In this document: in pieces, positions 46,398 to 56,800 of the stretch
Numbering within the stretch: position 1 is the first letter of the stretch
How the letters are laid out: the number at the start of each line of letters is the position of its first letter
NCBI GenBank assembly: GCA_037355855.1
Contig: CM074760.1
Location: 5,572,501 to 5,636,500, forward strand
From: Pseudo-nitzschia pungens
Taxonomy: Eukaryota; Bacillariophyta; Bacillariophyceae; Bacillariales; Bacillariaceae
Direction: 5' to 3'
DNA length: 64,000 nt
Notes under the pieces: model-generated
What the model was told of the DNA's origin: nothing
Seen by the model: only the letters and a program-made list of their open reading frames with translations
Databases searched by the model: none
Translations under genes and position numbers: made by a program

Positions 46398-49280
46398 ATG
46401 CCCACTCCCTCTCTACCTCTCGCTTTAGACTACGTCAACTATCTCCCGATCTATACCCCCTACACTCCCAGCCACCCTGTCCCCCCCTTTGTCCCTCTGT
46501 CCGCAACGAGAACCACCACTCCTCCCCCTGCCCCCTCGGCCGACCCCCCCGAGTCCCCTTGCCTGTACCCCGGCATCCTCCCTGATCCTCCCACCGTCCC
46601 CGCCGGCAAGCGCAACACCCCTACACCACCGCCAGCGATTCTCTCCCCTCACCCAACGCGCGACCTTAGCCCCTCGGAACTCGCGTCGTGGGGGACCACT
46701 CTCCACCCTGCAGTCCACGGCGTCCTCCACAACACCCACGGTAAGCCCCACGCTAACATTTCGTTTCTCGGCGACATTCGCCTCCGCCACATCGTCCCCT
46801 TTCTCCATGATTCCCCCTTCCTCTCTCCCTCCGCTCGCACCGCCTGGGACCGCGCCTATCCCCCCGCCCGCCTTTACCGAACACTCCACGACACATACTT
46901 CCACCTCGACTCCTCTTCCATCCGGGGTTACCAGTCGTACACCGACTTCCGCTCCGAAACCACCCTCAACACTGACCGGATCCGACGCTCCTCGGCCGCC
47001 CTTCTCCACTGCCAGATGAACGTCCCCCGCCTTGTCCGCTACCTCGCCGGCCCGCACCTCGCGGTCCATCGCGACGTCCCCTCCATTATGCGCCGCCTTC
47101 GCCTGGGGGTGAGTGCCCCCATCCGCCGCGAGGTTCGCCGCATTTTCACCACGGGGGCCCCCCGCCTCTGCCGTGGCCGGTCCACTGACCGCAATTTCTG
47201 GACCTACTACCGCTACGGCAACCATGCCTCGGCTGCTGAAGACCCATCCGAACTTATGAAAGTCCTCTGCAAGGACTATCGCCGCGGCAACACCATCCTT
47301 GTGGACCCTCGTTTCTATCTGTTTATCCCCAACCTCCACTTCACTCCACTCGGCATCGCCGACCGCAACAACCCCTGGAAGAAGTCTCGCCAAATCTTCG
47401 ACGCTTCTTTTCGCCCCGCCGTCGACTCCATGTGTATCAACGACTGGACGAACAAGACCAATGAGCCCGATGTCACGTTCCCTGGCTCTTTCCAGCGGTT
47501 CCTCGTTCACGTTTGGAACACGCGCATCTCCTTCCCTCGCTCCGCAATCCTCATCATCGACAACGACGTCTGCAACGCCTTCCGCCTCTGCAAACTCAAC
47601 CCCGAGGTCGTTCCCATGCACGCCTACCAAGCGTGCGGCTACCTCGGTTTCGCCACCGGGCAGTCCTTCGGCGGTTGCTTCTGTCCGTCCAACTGGGACC
47701 CTCTCTCCCAGGCACGGATCCAACAGGCCCAGTACTTGTGGCGCCATGAGCCCGACGACACTCTCCGCCGTGCGTCCCGCTACGTTGCCCGCATGCGCCT
47801 CAGCCCCGAGATCCCCCCCTCGGAGCACCACACGATCGCCCAGGCAAACCTCGACACCCTCAACCACGGCGTCTTTGAGGACCGCGAGTGCCCGATCCCG
47901 GGCCGCCCGCGGGTCCGCCTGGCCCCTGCTATGCCTATGCAGGTCGATGACCTCTTCACGGCGGACGTCCGCGCTACCATCCGCTTGACTTCCGCCGCTA
48001 GCATTGTCGCCCTCGAAGACGTCTTCGGCCCAGACCATCCCTGCCAAGAACAGATTCTATCCCAGGATAAACTCGATCTGGCCTACACCGAGGAACGCCT
48101 CCTCGTAGGCTTCCTCGTCAATACGCGCACCATGACGGTGCGCCTGTCCCCCCGTCGTCGGGACAAGATAGTCTCCTACCTTGAGCGGGAACATTGGCTT
48201 ACCCCTGGTAAGCAAGCGACTATCCGCGATTTGGCCACCCTCTTGGGTCTCCTCGGTGACGGCTTCCAACACTACCCCTGGGGCCTCGCCCACCTCCTGG
48301 TCTTTCGGGACATCCTCCGCTCCTGCATTGCCCAGGGATACCACCGAGCCAAACGTCTCGTCAAGCGCCGCCCGCTTCCCCCCCACTACAGTTCGATGCC
48401 CTCCGACCTCCAAAGTCGCTTTACTTGGCTCCACCAGACCGAACAGGCGGCCTTCATCTGGCGCAACCGTGCAACGGTCCCGATCCCCGCTACTACCATC
48501 CCGACCCTCCGCGCACTCTACGAGTACCTGAAGGGGCCCGGCCTGTGTTCCACCCCTATTGGGCACCTCATCCCTCGGTGTTTTGCGCTGGACCACAACA
48601 CCACCGACGCTTCCCATACCGGCATTGGCGCCGTCCTTCCCGCCCCCCGGGTCTTCTGCTTCCTCCCATACTCCGCTGCTCTCCACGCGCGAACCCAGCT
48701 TCCTAACACGCATCCGGACTACGTCCACATCAACACACTCGAGTTCCTAGGGGTCTTCCTGTGTTTCCTCATTGGTCAGCTCTGGGTCGCTGACCGGCCT
48801 CACGCATTCCCCCCGGCCCCGGTTCTGCGTTCGTCCTGCGACAACAAGGCCGCCATCGCTTGGTGGACGAAATCCTCCACCAAGTCCACCCTCGGCCGGA
48901 GCGCTATCCTCCTTGCCGCGACATACCGCAAGGACTCCCCCCTTGGCAGCGTCGTGGATTACATCCCCGGGTCGGACAACGCCCTTGCTGATGCTGTCTC
49001 TCGTCCCCACGAACTTTTCACCCCCCACAATTACTCATACTCCTCCCTCCCCTATCCCACTCTTCTCCACCAGATTTGCACTCAGCACGCGCGCTTCGCG
49101 TCCTGGACTGCTTTCCTCCCAAGTCCCGAGCTTGTCTCTCTCCTGGGTTCGACGCTGTCCTCCGACTACGCAACGGCTCCCCCCACAACCCTAAAGAAGC
49201 CCGGACTGTTCTTACCCGCCGCCTCCATTTTCTCTGGTGGTGCACTCACCTCGGTATCTTCCCAGCACTGTTTCCTGTGA
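46398..49280 (+). CDS. Reverse transcriptase/RNase H of the DIRS element
   Basis: A 960-residue intact frame 77 bases after gag. The RT core has IIDNDVCNAF (catalytic Asp388/Asp390 region), GQSFGGCFCPSNW, and the QVDD box (Asp517, Asp518). The RNase H domain follows: Asp737 in DASHTG, the Glu of NTLEFLGV, the Asp of CDNKAAI, and a final Asp in NALADAVSR. This RT/RH arrangement without a protease or integrase is typical of DIRS-order elements. The last ~200 bases overlap the recombinase frame. Confidence 0.92.
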   Translation: MPTPSLPLALDYVNYLPIYTPYTPSHPVPPFVPLSATRTTTPPPAPSADPPESPCLYPGILPDPPTVPAGKRNTPTPPPAILSPHPTRDLSPSELASWGTTLHPAVHGVLHNTHGKPHANISFLGDIRLRHIVPFLHDSPFLSPSARTAWDRAYPPARLYRTLHDTYFHLDSSSIRGYQSYTDFRSETTLNTDRIRRSSAALLHCQMNVPRLVRYLAGPHLAVHRDVPSIMRRLRLGVSAPIRREVRRIFTTGAPRLCRGRSTDRNFWTYYRYGNHASAAEDPSELMKVLCKDYRRGNTILVDPRFYLFIPNLHFTPLGIADRNNPWKKSRQIFDASFRPAVDSMCINDWTNKTNEPDVTFPGSFQRFLVHVWNTRISFPRSAILIIDNDVCNAFRLCKLNPEVVPMHAYQACGYLGFATGQSFGGCFCPSNWDPLSQARIQQAQYLWRHEPDDTLRRASRYVARMRLSPEIPPSEHHTIAQANLDTLNHGVFEDRECPIPGRPRVRLAPAMPMQVDDLFTADVRATIRLTSAASIVALEDVFGPDHPCQEQILSQDKLDLAYTEERLLVGFLVNTRTMTVRLSPRRRDKIVSYLEREHWLTPGKQATIRDLATLLGLLGDGFQHYPWGLAHLLVFRDILRSCIAQGYHRAKRLVKRRPLPPHYSSMPSDLQSRFTWLHQTEQAAFIWRNRATVPIPATTIPTLRALYEYLKGPGLCSTPIGHLIPRCFALDHNTTDASHTGIGAVLPAPRVFCFLPYSAALHARTQLPNTHPDYVHINTLEFLGVFLCFLIGQLWVADRPHAFPPAPVLRSSCDNKAAIAWWTKSSTKSTLGRSAILLAATYRKDSPLGSVVDYIPGSDNALADAVSRPHELFTPHNYSYSSLPYPTLLHQICTQHARFASWTAFLPSPELVSLLGSTLSSDYATAPPTTLKKPGLFLPAASIFSGGALTSVSSQHCFL

Positions 49281-50326
49281 TCGACTCCCGCATCACCACC
49301 GAGGCCCTGAACCTCCTCCTCGCTAACTACGCCCGCCATCTCCTCACTGGCCACAGCCTCCTTTGCAAGTGCATCAAAGCTGACACCGCTAGCAAATATC
49401 TCTTGGCTGCCAGTACCCTTCTAGCCCATTTTGACCCCGTCCCTGACCGGGATGCCCGCAAAGAGTCCCCGCTCCGCACCGGCTTGTGCCCGGACATCAC
49501 CGCTGTCCTCCGCGAGGCCCGCCGTTACGAGTCGGTCCCCGACCGCAAGGAACCAGTCACCATCGCCATGCAGCAACACCTCCTAACTGCCTCGGCTACC
49601 GAGCCCCCCGATTCCCTTCCCGCCACCCTCGCGGACTGGCTTACCGTTGGCCTCGCCGCTGGCTTCCGTAAGAGTGAGTGAAGCCAGACTCACAGCCACC
49701 GGTGCCTTGGCACGTTTGCCCGCAGCCCTTCGGGCGACTGTGTCGCCCTCATCCCGGCTGACATCACCCTGTTAGACCGCCATGGGAACCTCCTCCCCCA
49801 TCCTTCCGGCCTCGCCTCCCCCAGCTCCGTGATGCGTGTCTGCGTCCGATGGCGATGGCAAAAGAATGGCGAACGGAATGCTGTGAAAGGATTTTCTCGC
49901 AACTCAACCGCTTCCCTTGATTTGGTCGCGGCGTGGTTGCGCATCCTGGCCCGCTATTATCGCCTCTTTCCCGCATGGGCCCCCCATCCCGGCCCTTTGG
50001 CGGGCCCCCTCGCAGTCTACAGCCCCTGCCCCAAGGTGGCCGTTTACGTGGTCGACTCCGACGTCGAGACCACCCTCCGCTCCCTTGCCCGCGACGTCTA
50101 CGGCGTCACCTCTCCGTCCGCCCTCAAAAAATTTACATGTCATTCTATTCGCGTTGGCGCGTGCTGCATTCTCCAGGCCGCCGGCGCGTCTCCCGAATTT
50201 ATCAAAAAACAGCTCCGGTGGAACAGCGATTCGTGGCAAATTTACACCCGCGACCTCCACATCCTCTCTCACCAGCATAACGCCATCCTCACGGCTGGCG
50301 CCGCCCGGCCCCCCGACCGCTGGTAA
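49076..50326 (+). pseudogene. Tyrosine recombinase of the DIRS element, interrupted by TGA
   Basis: One frame runs from 49076 to the stop at 50324-50326 with a single internal TGA at 49679-49681. The catalytic residues are present on both sides: the first Arg in GFRKSE at 49667-49669, HxxR in HSIRVGA (His 50141, Arg 50150) and the nucleophile Tyr in WQIYTRD (50243-50245). The stop sits three codons after the first catalytic Arg, so an active enzyme cannot be made from this copy without readthrough or correction. A TGG-to-TGA change could explain it. The N-terminal part overlaps the RT frame, as in other DIRS elements. Confidence 0.8.
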
Positions 50327-50813
50327 CTTTCACGGTCTTCTTCCACATCCGTGTCTACTCCCCCCCTCCCACGATGCCTAACCCCCCACGATCGCCTCCG
50401 TACACATCCCTTACTAAGCGACCAGTTACACCCCGTTTTATTATTTTACAACAAACACGTTTTATTTTACGATCTATTTTCCGTTTCAGCATGGTTTTCC
50501 CACCGTTTCTCCTCCTCCTCTCCCTACCCCTGACCATGGCTACACCCGATCCCCTCTTCCCGTGCTTGTCCACGGACTGGGTCCTCTTTGCCCACCTCCC
50601 ACTGGTCTTCGCATAATTCCCACTCTGGACTCCTCCCAAACACCACCTAGCTTTGTTGCCGCTGTGACGGGCTAGCGTAGCTAGTAGTCACGATTGAATA
50701 ATTAACCGAATCCCATATGGGAATCGAATATTATACGTATTCAGTCATGAATACATTCTGATATGTATCCCGATTACGACGGTTGAGTCCCAGAAGAAGT
50801 TATATGCCTAATC
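50327..50813 (+). other. Element interior between recombinase and extra ORF
   Basis: About 490 bases without a convincing gene. It is AT-richer than the ORFs; near 50.69-50.79 kb it contains ATACGTATTCAGTCATGAATACA-like words broken into inverted ATTC/GAAT patterns. It could be a promoter for the downstream ORF (inference). Confidence 0.35.
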
Positions 50814-52307
50814 GTGGGAATCAACACTGAATCAACATTTATGGCAGAGCATGCCAAAATGTGGCTATGCTCGCGATCTCAATTTTTATATGTTTTCATT
50901 CTGCTTGCCACCTCGTTCCTCGCGAGGGCCCGACGCCTCCTCGACACCATGAGCCAGGCCATTACCCTCATCACCAACCCAACCCCCGTCGGCGTCTTCC
51001 GTTGTTTCAACCGCCACGGCGACACCCTTGAAGCGGCCGCCCCCACCGCTCCGTTTCGCCCCCCCTTCACCCTCCCGGTCGACCTCCCACCTTCCTCCCT
51101 CCAGGACTTTGAGACTTACGTCGGCCTCTACGTCGATTTCCTTGCCGCTTGCTCCAAAGCCGACTGGCCCCGAGCTTCCACCCACGCCAAAGACCTCAAG
51201 ACCCTCCTTCCCTTTCAGGGCATCCCGGAGGACCCTTCCCCGTCCGCCGGCGACTCGCCCACGTCCGCGTCCGCCCGAACCCATTCCAGAAACTCCTCGC
51301 TTTCTCTCCGTTCTTCCGATTCCGACTCTCCTCTCCCTTTTGCTCCTCTCGCCCACGGAGCGATGGTAGTGCCGCCCGCGCCCGCGGGAAATCCTGCTCC
51401 TGTCCTCCCAATCCCGGGCCCGCCCGCTCCCCGCGACCCTGCCCAGCCTGAGCCTACTGCTATCTCGTTGACCATCGCCCTCCTTGAGGGCCACCTCAGC
51501 AGCCCACCTTCCGACAGAAAGGTCCTGAACGCTCTTCCGCTCACCTCTGCCAATCGAAACCTCACCGGCTACTCGGACAGCCCGCTCGACACCCCCACCG
51601 GTCCCCGCCCGTGGCTCGCCAAGTTGCAAACCCTGTACGCCAACCCCGCAGGTGCGGCTGTAGCCTCTGCCTTGGCAGAATTGGACATGGCCCACCCCTA
51701 CTGTCCCCATTACCAAACCGCCGTCACCAACTTCCGCCTTGCCTATACCGTCTACCACGGTGTTCACTACGCCGAGCCCGTTCCGGCACCCACCACCGCT
51801 GCCATCGACCGTCTCCTAGCCCGCGTTGCCGCCGACCGTCCTTCCCTCGAAGTCCCGCTTTCGACCAGCCACGCCCCCAACCAGCCCTTGGTCGCTACTC
51901 TCAACGCTCTTGGGCTTGAGTACTCCCCCGGCGCCGAAGTGGCCACACGTCTGGGCACCGACGCCTGCCCCTTCCTCCTGTGCCTCCACGTCCCCACCCT
52001 CATCGACTACCACGGGCACTACGTCTTCGGTGTCGTCATCCCTAATGGCCGCCTCCTTTTCCCTTGCTCCACGCGGGGCAAGGTCTTGTGCCAATTCACC
52101 GCGGAGACCACCCAAGACCGCTTAATGGCGAATGTTGCCACCGCCTACGGCGCTTCCCGCAGCACGCTCGCCCCGATCTCAAGCTATGCCTTTGTCTTCC
52201 CTCCCGGTCGCGCTTCCACCGCCGCCCTTCCCCCGGCCCCCGCCGTGGGCCCACTTGCTCCGGCCCCCGTGGGACCACTTGCTCCGGCTCCCGCCAACGC
52301 CGCCTAG
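50814..52307 (+). CDS. Accessory ORF of the DIRS element, unknown function
   Basis: Up to 497 codons; Met46 (MSQAITL, 50949) is a plausible alternative start. The segment before it contains a hydrophobic stretch (FLYVFILLATSFL). The middle is Ser/Pro-rich, and the last ~200 residues look folded (GTDACPFLLCLHVPTL, YHGHYVFGVVIPNGR). The C-terminus carries a PLAPAPVG repeat. No reverse transcriptase, methyltransferase, hydrolase or zinc-finger motif is visible. C-rich codon use equals the other element ORFs, so it belongs to the element rather than to the host. Confidence 0.6.
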   Translation: MGINTESTFMAEHAKMWLCSRSQFLYVFILLATSFLARARRLLDTMSQAITLITNPTPVGVFRCFNRHGDTLEAAAPTAPFRPPFTLPVDLPPSSLQDFETYVGLYVDFLAACSKADWPRASTHAKDLKTLLPFQGIPEDPSPSAGDSPTSASARTHSRNSSLSLRSSDSDSPLPFAPLAHGAMVVPPAPAGNPAPVLPIPGPPAPRDPAQPEPTAISLTIALLEGHLSSPPSDRKVLNALPLTSANRNLTGYSDSPLDTPTGPRPWLAKLQTLYANPAGAAVASALAELDMAHPYCPHYQTAVTNFRLAYTVYHGVHYAEPVPAPTTAAIDRLLARVAADRPSLEVPLSTSHAPNQPLVATLNALGLEYSPGAEVATRLGTDACPFLLCLHVPTLIDYHGHYVFGVVIPNGRLLFPCSTRGKVLCQFTAETTQDRLMANVATAYGASRSTLAPISSYAFVFPPGRASTAALPPAPAVGPLAPAPVGPLAPAPANAA

Positions 52308-52373
52308 GTTGCCTAACTGTTCGCGCCCTGCGCTTTAAGCCCCGTTAGACAACCATCCCACCCTATTTTTTCA

Positions 52374-52391
52374 TTTTTTTTTTTTTTTTTT
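52374..52391 (+). repeat. Poly(T) tract
   Basis: Eighteen consecutive T between the accessory ORF and repeat B1. Confidence 0.9.
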
Positions 52392-52495
52392 CCCGGCTGT
52401 ACTCGTCAACTTCGAGAGTGGCGGTGGCTCGACTTTCCATTCGCGCTTCACCCCCTCTTCGAGCGGGTTCACGAACTCTCCTCTCCACCCGTTGT

Positions 52496-52774
52496 GGCAA
52501 GGACTCTCTGTGCACTGTACTAACCCTACATACCCCTACTACATAGGGGTCCCACCCCGATTAGGGTTCGGGTTAGTGACTAGATAGCTACCGCGCACAC
52601 GCGCGCGCACGCTATACCACACATTCGCCTAAAGCTTCGTCAATCCGCCATCACTACAGAATAGACATAGTGTGTACCGCGTATGACCTAGTATAGACAA
52701 ATGTGAGCACAGAGTACGTGCACTCCGAAGTTGACGTACACCCGAGACGGCGCCGGGGTATCCCATAGGATACT
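52496..52774 (+). repeat. DIRS element repeat B1
   Basis: 279 bases starting GGCAAGGACTCTCTGTGCAC and ending CCCATAGGATACT. Matches B2 along its whole length by inspection. It runs directly into A2, sharing the CT of the junction. Confidence 0.93.
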
Positions 52775-53117
52775 GTTGGGCAAGACACAGGTCACCGCAA
52801 CTGCAGGATGCGGGTGGGGACACGCCCGCACCACCACGCGCACCACCTGTGAACTTGCCGCGCGCGCCGTGACGAGCACTACGACGTATGTGAGGAAGGT
52901 CCCAATGGTAGGTAGGTAAGTGTCACGAGAGGGCCGACAGCGCGCGTACCGTAGACGGGCACAACGCGGTGCCCGCACAAGGTACGCAGCCGCTATCGGG
53001 CACGGAGGTGCGGGACGATGCCTTCCCCATCTGCTCACCTCATTGTCCCTTGGCCAACACCAAGCCGACGACAATGAGGAGTGCTGTTCCCTGTGGGACG
53101 AGCGGATCAACAAAACT
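52773..53117 (+). repeat. DIRS element repeat A2
   Basis: Second copy of A1 (345 against 342 bases), directly following B1. Confidence 0.93.
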
Positions 53118-53132
53118 CCCGCCCGCCCACCC

Positions 53133-53411
53133 GGCAAGGACTCTCTGTGCACTGTACTAACCCTACATACCCCTACTACATAGGGGTCCCACCCCGATTA
53201 GGGTTCGGGTTAGTGACTAGATAGCTACCGCGCACACGCGCGCGCACGCTATACCACACATTCGCCTAAAGCTTCGTCAATCCGCCATCACTACAGAATA
53301 GACATAGTGTGTACCGCGTATGACCTAGTATAGACAAATGTGAGCACAGAGTACGTGCACTCCGAAGTTGACGTACACCCGAGACGGCGCCGGGGTATCC
53401 CATAGGATACT
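53133..53411 (+). repeat. DIRS element terminal repeat B2
   Basis: Second copy of B1, same length, ending at the right boundary of the element with CATAGGATACT before host sequence CGAAGGGTGAG. Confidence 0.93.
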
Positions 53412-53808
53412 CGAAGGGTGAGTGATTGAGAGTCTCCTCCACGGTAAGGTTAAAAGCCTTACCGGTACCGTACCGGTAACGTTGAGAGACGCAATGTTTT
53501 TCAGCTTTCATCAGGAATGTAGAATACGGAATCCAAAATATATTTTTGATTTTCGTCACAAATATTATTATTTGAGCACCAACCAACTTGCGCGGTTTCT
53601 CATCAAACAAAATGGACAGACAATCCCTCGATGGATTTCTGATTTCATTCAGATTTTTGACGCAAGTCCTCTCGTAAGATTACCTGTAGTACGGGTATTC
53701 TTCCAATCCGCTTTGGTCCAAAACAAAACCGACAGACCACTGGTGGACGATCCGACCCAAGCCAGAAAATACAGGTCAAGACAAGGCATAATCAGTAAAT
53801 AAATCACC
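53412..53808. other. Upstream region of the UTP10-like gene
   Basis: About 400 bases between the retrotransposon and the UTP10-like start, with GGTAAGG/CCTTACCGGTAC words near 53.44-53.48 kb. This is what remains of the promoter-proximal sequence; the element separates it from the former neighbour. Confidence 0.45.
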
Positions 53809-56800
53809 ATGTCTATGTCAACACTTGGCCAGCAACTGGCCGCCATCAACGCCCCGGGAAAGAATACCGGATCCACCCTGGCAACATCCAGAAGGCACGA
53901 AGATGCGGTGGGAAGAGGTCTTGCACATTCCGTACAGGTCGGTCACGCCTTGTACAACAAGGCCGAAAAGTTTAAGGCGTCCATCATCCACGAGGACGCA
54001 AGAAAGGCCTCCGATGTTCCCTTGGCAACAATCAGAGAAAATTCCGTGGAATCCTTGCGACATCTCGAGACAATCGAACCTAGTTTCGGGGGTTTTGTCG
54101 GGACTCTGTGCAGTGCGGATGCAAAAGAAAGAGGCCTCATGATGTCCGCGGAGAACGAGAAGGTCGACAAACGCATCACAGACTTGCTGTTTCGCCTGGC
54201 TCTTGTGATGGGCTACAAAAGCAACAGGAACAGCAATCTGGTGTCTTGCCTAAATGTCATTGAATACCTGCTCCGAAAATACGACATTCATATTCGGCCC
54301 AAGACAGCTTCTACTATGCTCTTGGCGATGCTTCCGCACCACGAGGAACCATATTTTTTACGCATCTTACAATTGATTGATCTCGCCAATCTTCCCGAAT
54401 GGGCATTTCTTCGACCCTACGCCATACCCGGGGCTCGACTCGGTCGTTCCATCTTGGCACAACAGGCCTCGAAGGACATCACATTGGTCCGGTATCTGGG
54501 TCGCCTCTCCCAACGGAATTCCACTTTGCCGAATGCTCAGCAGAGTCTTTCCTTCACCGCAGCCGTTCTGGTCGAGGCATTGACTTTGCAAACCCAACGG
54601 AAGGGATCCATGGAAGAGCGTACATGCCAAGCTCTTCTGCCATTTGTGGTCGTTGCTTGTCGCAATGAACACTATTACAAACGAATACTCGACAACACAA
54701 TCTCGCCTGGTGATAGCAGTGGCGATATTTGGCAAAACTGGGGATACATCATGGCATCGACCATGGTCGAGAGTGGTGTTCTGGCACCGGAGCCACGCAG
54801 CGTGCTCGTGACGAGTGTCCTACAGGGTTTGGTTCAACAACAGGAAGCAGTAGCTGCAACCACCGAGGAGCACGGACTGAATGCTTCCTGGTGGAAAGAT
54901 GCACCGAGCAGCTTTTCCAGTGGAATAATGGTAGCACTGACCATTTTGGCCCAAGAATCGTCCGAAAACGCAGCTTCGTGCAAAGATAGTGGCTATCTTC
55001 CTTTGTTGTCGTCTGGTAATACTGTCCGAAACTGTGGATTTTCCATGATGGACAATGATATCTTCAAAGCATTGCTAAAGCTCGACGAGCAAGACAATAA
55101 GACAGACAAGGCCCCGAAGAAGAAAGGAAAAAACATTAAGAACAGCACGAAGAGCACTGTAGCAGCCTGTATGGCTAATCTCTATTCCCGGGATGGCATC
55201 GTAGATGTCGAGCAATGGATTGCTAGTATCCTTGTTGTGGGATGGAAGCGTTTTGTAAAGTACCACACGCAACCTAGTGACAGAAGGAGCGCAAAAGCTA
55301 GGGCCAACTGCTGCAAAATACTAAATTTGGCTCTCAATTTGGTAAAGCATTCTCACCTCGAGAAATTATGGAAGCAAGCGAATGGACAATGGGTGGAGTC
55401 ATTCACGTCGTTTGTCTTTCTTAACACTCCGTTATCTGTATTTCGTTCTGTCAAGAATGCATCGGATGATTCCAAAACCACTCTATTCACCGAGGAAGAT
55501 TACATCAAAGCCATATTCGACATCATTCAGAATCTAGATCGAGTCGCATATGAAAGGGGTTTAACTCATGCATTGATCAAAACAAAGAATAAGGAGGATC
55601 GCATGGGACTTGCCAAGTACCTTGGCTTAGCCAAGTCAAAACAAAGCGGCGCTGATAGCCAGTCGGCAGCGGAGCAAGACGACCACGTGCAATCAGCAGA
55701 CTCCATAAGTCTCCCTCCCCGAGTTGCTTTAGAGCATGCTGATTCTCAAGTTCGACTCGAGTCAATACCTGCCTTGCTACGAGAAGCAAAGGAATCCGCT
55801 GATCGCATGGAGGTCGATGGCAATGGCACCGATCTCGAACAAGGAGAGACAATTTCACAGGCATTTTTGCGACGTTTCTTGGTAGATGATAACAAGGAAG
55901 TTGCCCTAGCCGCCGCCAAAGCGTTAGACGAACTTCTTCTTTTGAAAAAAGAACAAATAACAGATGTCATGAATTCCACGGAGCTAGGTGAAGGTGCTTT
56001 AGAAGGATTGTACAAGTGGGCCCAGAGTTCATCTGATGAGGAGCAGAGGAAAGAGCAACTTTTGGTCCATTCCTGCCGATTCGCTTCCTACGCTGCCAAG
56101 CTTTTGAAAGCGTCAAATCAAATGAATATGACGTACGTACGTCTCATGGAAGGACTTGGAGCGACACTTTCGAGTTCGGAGATCACTGTATCCCAGGAAG
56201 CTGCAGAAGGAATTGTAGCTGCTTTCGAAGGAGCGAAAGGCTCGGCTTCTGAGGTGAAAATTCTCGCAAAGTCTCTGCTGATATCAGACAACGCAATTCT
56301 TCAAGGTTTCCAAAGGATTTTCCGCGAACGAAGCAGTTCTGAATTGCATATCCGACGTCAACTGGCACGAGTAGTGCTCGATGCCATTGCTTCATCCAAC
56401 TCATCTGGGAACATTTCGAACGGAGTGCTTGACTACTGCGTATGGGTAGTTGAGACTTTTGCATCTGATTTTACGACGGCCGAAATTAAATTGCTTTCAA
56501 AGAGTTTGAAAGTGCTGACAACAGTCCTCACGACATCGCCTGAGAATATCCATTCGATTTTCTGTCGCCTTGCTACTTGTGAAGGACACGTATTCCGCTC
56601 TGCTATTGCACCTTACATCAGTGCCGTTTGCGAAAACTTGAAAGATCCTCAAGGCAATGACGTGGCACCCATTGCTGTAGCAATGGAGGTAACTCTTTCT
56701 TCTGATTCTTTTGATCAGATCAGAAACCTTCTGACAGTTGCGACAGGAATGGCTTCAAATGATGCCACTGGAAACTTTTATGCTGTTGCACCTGCGTTGG

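Larger units (their letters stand above)
42970..53411 (+). mobile_element. DIRS-order retrotransposon with split direct repeats
   Basis: A 10.4-kb element with organisation A1-ORFs-B1-A2-B2. It has a gag-like ORF, a reverse transcriptase/RNase H ORF and a tyrosine recombinase ORF that overlaps the end of the RT ORF, but no integrase or aspartic protease and no LTRs. Split direct repeats of this type are known for the PAT and Ngaro groups of DIRS-order elements. The repeat pairs are almost identical, which indicates recent insertion. The B1-A2 junction reproduces the joined ends of the element, as expected of a circular intermediate. No target-site duplication is apparent, consistent with recombinase-mediated integration. 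No methyltransferase domain was recognised; an additional ORF of unknown function lies downstream of the recombinase. Confidence 0.9.

Noticed and set aside
46425..48047. 540-codon minus-strand frame in the element
   Set aside because: Antisense shadow of the reverse transcriptase.
42970..53411. LTR retrotransposon (Copia or Gypsy)
   Set aside because: No LTR pair brackets the unit, and there is no integrase or protease; the repeat order and tyrosine recombinase fit DIRS instead.
53422..53802. 126-codon plus-strand frame before UTP10
   Set aside because: Starts within TTACC-word spacer, no domain, and occupies the expected promoter/5' UTR of UTP10.
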